Positions 17,201 through 20,215 of a stretch of 20,215 bases of DNA are shown piece by piece. Origin of the DNA: Clostridia bacterium (GTDB lineage: Bacteria > Bacillota_E > RBS10-35 > JAJYVN01). The notes beneath the pieces were generated by a model. That model made no database searches. It was not told the origin of the DNA and was given only the letters and a program-made list of their open reading frames with translations. Each line of letters opens with the position of its first letter. The stretch's first letter is position 1. Both the position numbers and the translations under genes were made by a program. The stretch is from contig DAHWHT010000194.1 of assembly GCA_027335515.1 (NCBI GenBank), forward strand, positions 1-20,215, in the 5' to 3' direction.

Positions 17201-19169
17201 GCAACTGGATATCTCGCCGTACCGCACGCTGGCACGTTTCGAGCGGCGCGCCGCCACGCTGCAGTCCCTGCTGCGGCTGGTCAGCGTGCCCATGCTCGCA
17301 ATGGCCCTGTATTTTGTCGCCATCACGGCTGGTCTGATCGTGGCCGGCGAGGAAACGGAGATTTCGGTCCTGGCCAGCCGCGGGGCCGCGCCGGGTCAGA
17401 TTCTTGCGATCTACGCGATGGAGTGGCTGCTGTTGGCCATTCCGGTCGCCCTGGTCGCGCCGCTGCCCGCCATCGCCTTCGCGCGCGCCATGGGGGATAC
17501 GACCGGCTTCCTGCACTTCACCCGTCAGGCACCCCTGCCCGTGCTGCTCAGCCGCACCGACTTCATCTACTCCGGGGCGGCCGTGCTGCTCGGGATCGTC
17601 GCCGCCCTGCTGCCCGTCGCCGCCGCGCTGGGGCGCAGCATCGTCGGATCGCGGCTGCGGGCGTCGCGCACCGTGGAATGGCCTCTTTGGCAGCGCGCGT
17701 ATTTGGACATCGGGGCGCTGGCCGCCATGGGTGCGCTGTGGTGGTTTTTCCACCGGGCGGTGCTGCAGCAGGGAGGCCAGGCGACCGCCCTGGTGGCCGA
17801 TCCGGCACTGTTTTTGCTGCCGGCCGCCTTCTTGGTGGCTTCCGGCCTCGTCGTCGTGCGCGTGGTCGGATGGCTGCTGCGCCTGGCCGACGCGTTGGTC
17901 GGTTCCTGGGCGTCGCCCAGTGTGGTCCTGCCGCTGCGGCGCATCGGGCGGTTGCCGGCGCGGTTTGCGCCCGTACTGCTGCTGCTGTGCTTCACGGCGG
18001 CCCTTGGCAGCTACAGCGCGGCGGCCGCCCGCACCCTGGACCGAAACCTGGCCGACGGGGTGCGCTATGCGGTGGGCGCCCCGGTGCGGCTGTCGGAAGT
18101 CTCTCCCTGCACCACGATGCAGCCGGAGTTCGGCGCCTGCCTGACGTACGACCGTGCGCCGCTGGGCAGCCAGGGGGCGCGGCCGATGCCCCCCTTCGCC
18201 CTGCATCTCAAGGTGCCCGGCATCGCCGCCGCCACGGAGGAGGTGGTCACGCCCATCAGCGTCAGCGGGCCGCTGGGGCCGGTCTCGGCGCGGCTGGTGC
18301 TGATCAACCCGGCCGGGTATGCGCAGGTCGGGTGGTGGATGCACGGGCTGAACCCGCTGCCGGAGGGCACCTATCTGCATACCCTGGCGTCCCGGCCGCA
18401 CGACGTGTTCTTGTCCCCCGCGCTGCAGCGACTGGCACAGCTGCCCGCGCACGGTGCGCTGCGGGTGCGCAACCATGTGAACGGGGCGCAGGCGATCCTG
18501 GACGCCGCCGGAACGGTGCGACGTTGGCCGGGCGCGCGGGTCAGCGGCGCGTTCGCCCTCGCGAGCCTGCCGGGGGCGCGGGGGGCCCTGCACCTGCTGG
18601 TGGCCCAGCGCATCGCGCTTCTCAAGTTGTCGCCGGGGGCCAAGTTGTCCGCGGTGGAGACCGGCCTGGGCGACCACGCCATCTTTTCCAGCCGCGTCGA
18701 CGTGGCCGCGCCTGAGGTGACCGCCGCCCTGACGACCCCGGAGTGGGCGGGGCAGAGCGGCATGCTCAGCGTCGGTTTTGCCGTGGCCCTCGCGGTCACG
18801 GTGGCCGGCTACCTGCTGTATGCGGCGCTGCTGCTGCGCGGCCAACTGAGTCAACTCGGTCTGCTGCGCGCCCTCGGTCTGCCATGGGGTCAACTGGTGG
18901 TCACGGTCGCCGTGGAGCAGGGGTTGCTGCTGCTGTGCGGAGCGATTGCAGGCACCATCTCGGGGCTGGTGGCCGCCGCCCTCTTTCTCCCCCTGTTCCG
19001 GCCGGCCTTTGCCGGGGTGGGTGCGCCCCCGTTCGTCGCCTCGGGTCCAGGGGCGGCCACGGCGCAGGTGCTGGCACTGATGGGCGTGCTGCTGCTCGTC
19101 GCGCTGGCGGGCATGCTGGCCATGCTGCGGCGCATGCATGTGGGCGAGACCGTGAAGTTGGAGGAGTAG
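14226..19169 (+). CDS. giant FtsX-family ABC transporter permease, apparently two fused 10-TM permeases
   Basis: The 1647-aa membrane protein contains four FtsX-like units with about 20 predicted TM segments. Unit 1 (TM near 36-55, 71-91, 112-145, 160-178) has the cytoplasmic RRGEWGTVVERGASPW motif but almost no extracytoplasmic domain. Two extra TMs follow (206-222, 235-258). Unit 2 (TM 292-312, external domain 313-540, TMs 541-560, 598-622, 635-656) has a degenerate motif near 570-590. A charged Pro/Arg-rich linker (657-730) leads to unit 3 (TM 733-757, external domain 758-1013, three TMs to 1135) with the motif EETEISVLASRGAAPGQ. Two more TMs precede unit 4 (TM 1247-1268, external domain 1269-1510, three TMs to 1634) with RGQLSQLGLLRALGLPWGQ. 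FtsX/MacB/BceB-type permeases normally pair with a cytoplasmic ATPase, and none is encoded here. The ATG at 14226 has GGAGGGGGG upstream. The export substrate is unknown. Confidence 0.88.
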   Translation: MVIPDRTPPVAPSRPATGGAALRALWPGSSREVFRAAALPVAAATLLAALAGALSGGQAPAPVDSPYALPGLALRLAVPPLVALAAAVLYWRLDRVGRRGEWGTVVERGASPWLTLAALAGPAAAVALAGGLLAPLVALAVAALTGWHGRAAWGAAASGAWQEALLVALLLVIAALVGARRGVGATRLHFRVAQLPPRGGWRRRPVDIVLVVLGVVVGWTADGAVRTAVATGVVPAGVLLWPAALLGAAIFALGASGLAVRAGSLLAAWGQGRCRSADAVLAVRALGRGRIAPRVVAGSCLAAAVFVFALSGLPTVAGSAAAQRDAGIGADLRLTEVWPRPCGACKGAAATYLRWRLPPLATANRGLPGVAMAATLVRANDSLEAGVAGFIPIRAYGVVPASLAGVAHFPPGTAVGGRHDLALLARRPGAVIVSRGLAALAGVRPGQRVQTGLLGEVTVLAIARSWPGIAPTHRDWILANWRRMAGPLQRRGAWTTAGFRATALMRLRPGASPARIAAELGRRGVHVTASARAGAGGGGAGVLPWLLVPLALLAAALGWDAVRGSLEDPSVLPTGDAAAALGAGPVVARARRRLAWLGSTWGAACGSLAGWVASILFWPILRVGAASLAGPPLHVPALGLGLAVVVLVLGIAGASFRTRALPAEPEDPEITARLERRAASSPEPEPAPVDDAVAGAGTRPRRKPGGMPRAVAASVRAVAQPAARRLAQRWPRLTGLAAGLLLAAAVAATVPLYVTGSLTRVLHAGLAPVHQRPAGALLVHYAPPPGSGTTTASGAMARLAAMAPHLGASVGLPSTAVVSYLATATGNVRPRSTPGLPAPSRTYTGTMAVDSLSGLAAHVRVVQGRMYGGTGMRGGVLQAVVVPSAYRLLHLRVGRRYTLSSGGRSLEVQLIGVVSQVNPTGPYWPYRYYHSEFLVAPAAFHAAVLHGRQASLGEADWYTDVHLRSLNAEGVAGVITRLQHLGLRVASQAPGAQLDISPYRTLARFERRAATLQSLLRLVSVPMLAMALYFVAITAGLIVAGEETEISVLASRGAAPGQILAIYAMEWLLLAIPVALVAPLPAIAFARAMGDTTGFLHFTRQAPLPVLLSRTDFIYSGAAVLLGIVAALLPVAAALGRSIVGSRLRASRTVEWPLWQRAYLDIGALAAMGALWWFFHRAVLQQGGQATALVADPALFLLPAAFLVASGLVVVRVVGWLLRLADALVGSWASPSVVLPLRRIGRLPARFAPVLLLLCFTAALGSYSAAAARTLDRNLADGVRYAVGAPVRLSEVSPCTTMQPEFGACLTYDRAPLGSQGARPMPPFALHLKVPGIAAATEEVVTPISVSGPLGPVSARLVLINPAGYAQVGWWMHGLNPLPEGTYLHTLASRPHDVFLSPALQRLAQLPAHGALRVRNHVNGAQAILDAAGTVRRWPGARVSGAFALASLPGARGALHLLVAQRIALLKLSPGAKLSAVETGLGDHAIFSSRVDVAAPEVTAALTTPEWAGQSGMLSVGFAVALAVTVAGYLLYAALLLRGQLSQLGLLRALGLPWGQLVVTVAVEQGLLLLCGAIAGTISGLVAAALFLPLFRPAFAGVGAPPFVASGPGAATAQVLALMGVLLLVALAGMLAMLRRMHVGETVKLEE

Positions 19170-19226
19170 GCCGGGCGAAGACCTTGGCGGGCAACACTTT
19201 TCTTAGTCCACCGAAGGGTTTTCGCA

Positions 19227-19652
19227 GTGCGTCCTTGCCCTCGGCGGCCTCCAGCGGCCATAGTGGAACGGACCGTTGAAACCCAGACGCCGCGGATCCG
19301 CGAGGACCAGCAACGGTTCCGGCTGTGGCTGGGGGACGGGCGTCTGGCACTCCGCGATCCCGAATGTCCATATTGGCGCCTGGGCGTCGGTGAAGCGGCG
19401 GCCCTGGGGTTGGCGCAGGGGATGCCTGGTTCGGTCCTGCTCGTGAATGAAGCCAAGGGTTACGTGGAAGCGCACAGGATCGGAATCGGTGTGGTCTCCG
19501 TCCCGGCGATTGTAGTGCGTCTGGAGCTTGCCGGGCACATTGGGCTCCACAGGGCCGTGGCGATGCTTAATGCGTTGGAGGACACGACCTCCTCGGTGAT
19601 GCTGGACCGGGCGCGCAGCCTGCTTCGATCCCAGGAAGGAGGGGGACAGTGA
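19227..19652 (+). pseudogene. PIN-domain toxin remnant, N-terminally truncated
   Basis: The 141-aa frame matches the middle and C-terminal parts of PIN-like (DUF3368/VapC-type) ribonucleases: PAAIVERTVE (second helix region), RLGVGEAAALGLAQ, a strand plus LLVNEAKGYVEAHRIGIGVVSVPAIVVRLELAGHIGLHRAVAML, and a closing helix. The expected first strand, with the catalytic Asp of the D-[AST]-S type, is absent. The Asp normally found before the RRxxR-like helix reads Asn in LLVNEAK. The frame is open right back to the stop of the permease gene (19167-19169), without a PIN-like N-terminus. The GTG at 19227 has GAAGGG about 8 nt upstream, so a shortened protein may still be made. It is probably inactive as a nuclease. 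Its TGA overlaps the antitoxin ATG by one base. A diverged but intact family member is the alternative. Confidence 0.6.
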
Positions 19653-19978
19653 TGTCGGTCACCAAGTCCATCCGCTTGGAAGGCGACGAGATGAAGGGGA
19701 TCCGAGATGTCCTGGCCCTGATGCCAGGCGCGTCGGAGTCCGCAGTGTTGAAGCATCTCGTTCTCCTGGGTCTCTCCGCGCAACGGAGAGACCTTGCCGT
19801 CCAACTATACACCCGCGACGGTCTGAGCACCGGCGAGATCGCGGAACGACTCGGCATGTCACGCCTTGAGGTGCTGCACACCTTGCAGGAGCGACACGTG
19901 CGGGTCTTCGACCCGCCTCCGGACCTGTTTGAGGCAGAGTTGCGCAGAACTGATCTTCCGGGAACTCCGGGGATCTGA
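19652..19978 (+). CDS. VapB/UPF0175-like antitoxin or small DNA-binding protein
   Basis: The product is 108 aa. Its N-terminal part (VTKSIRLEGDEMKGIRDVL) looks like a ribbon-helix-helix opening strand and helix, and SESAVLKHLVLLGL completes a dimerisation region. The second half (DLAVQLYTRDGLSTGEIAERLGMSRLEVLHTL) is a helix-turn-helix of the UPF0175 type, and RHVRVFDPPPDLFEAEL is the usual toxin-contacting tail. Antitoxins of this kind neutralise PIN ribonucleases and repress their own operon. The ATG at 19652 overlaps the TGA of the PIN remnant and has AGGAAGGAGGGGG upstream. The GTG one codon earlier (19649) is an alternative start. The frame is intact with no internal stop. It follows rather than precedes the toxin-like gene, the reverse of the usual order. 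Confidence 0.65.
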   Translation: MSVTKSIRLEGDEMKGIRDVLALMPGASESAVLKHLVLLGLSAQRRDLAVQLYTRDGLSTGEIAERLGMSRLEVLHTLQERHVRVFDPPPDLFEAELRRTDLPGTPGI

Positions 19979-20057
19979 CCCGTGCTGCAGCGCACGCCGG
20001 GTCGGTGGAGGTTGTGCGGCGGATGCGACCGGTCGGCGTGGTGATGGCTGGCGGAAC

Positions 20058-20091
20058 GTGTCAAGCCTTTTGAGACACTTTCTCGGTCGAG
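20058..20091. repeat. tandem palindromes, possible insertion-sequence terminus
   Basis: GTGTC (20058-20062) and GACAC (20074-20078) form a perfect inverted repeat around an 11-nt centre. Three bases later comes CTCG-GT-CGAG (20082-20091), followed by an A/T-richer stretch unlike the rest of the window. The arrangement reminds me of the ends of IS21-type elements, but no transposase is present inside the window. A hairpin terminator for the antitoxin operon is less likely, because no T-run follows the stem directly. Confidence 0.35.
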
Positions 20092-20215
20092 TTTAGGGTA
20101 GGGACATCGGCTTTGTTCTCGTTGTTCGGTACCCCTCCAGCTCGAGTCATGCGCCGCCTGTTCCGCCCGGTCATAGCGTGGGCGGGGACGACGCGTGCCA
20201 GGGACGGTTGATCCA

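Noticed and set aside
15429..19139. A 1236-codon open frame on the minus strand opposite the permease
   Set aside because: It is antisense to the permease with its clear TM pattern, and its low-complexity Gln/Arg/Gly composition gives no recognisable domain.

Overview
This is a very GC-rich bacterial window (roughly 70% G+C by eye). It carries ten protein-coding genes or gene remnants, and I saw no tRNA, rRNA or CRISPR array. The content suggests a high-GC, Gram-positive-type lineage, perhaps a deep-branching Bacillota such as the Thermaerobacter, Symbiobacterium or Sulfobacillus groups. The reasons are a Bacillus-style addB-addA recombination operon with an Fe-S AddB, a CtpA/B-like S41 protease with a C-terminal peptidoglycan-binding domain, GTG/TTG starts with strong G-rich ribosome-binding sites, and large FtsX-type permeases. 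The taxonomic placement is inference.

Layout: (1) 3-512 is the 3' part of a class I SAM methyltransferase gene (+), which converges with anmK (complement 555-1682, anhydro-N-acetylmuramate kinase). (2) 1683-2433 is about 750 bp in which I recognise no gene. (3) A rightward group follows: an ASCH-domain protein (2434-2745), a leader with strong inverted repeats (2746-3010), an exported S41 protease (3011-4474), an HD-domain phosphohydrolase (4514-5899) and a lipoprotein with a probable beta-sandwich domain (6113-7060). (4) The lipoprotein gene converges on the leftward addB-addA operon (complement 14054-7193, 8-nt overlap), which encodes the double-strand-break repair helicase-nuclease. (5) Divergent from addB is a 4.9-kb gene for a very large FtsX-family permease (14226-19169). 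Its repeat structure reads as two 10-TM permeases fused head to tail, with no ATPase gene nearby. (6) A small, somewhat lower-GC module follows: a PIN-like toxin remnant without its N-terminus (19227-19652), overlapping a VapB/UPF0175-like antitoxin (19652-19978). (7) The right edge holds palindromes that may be the end of an insertion sequence.

Functional links: anmK points to recycling of anhydro-muropeptide sugars, and the S41 protease and lipoprotein act at the cell envelope. AddAB is the RecBCD-equivalent repair system. The features most worth following up are the fused asymmetric permease, the degenerate toxin beside an intact antitoxin, and the structured leader upstream of the protease. 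Several very long antisense open frames (for example complement 3008-6142 and complement 15429-19139) are GC-driven shadows and are not annotated.
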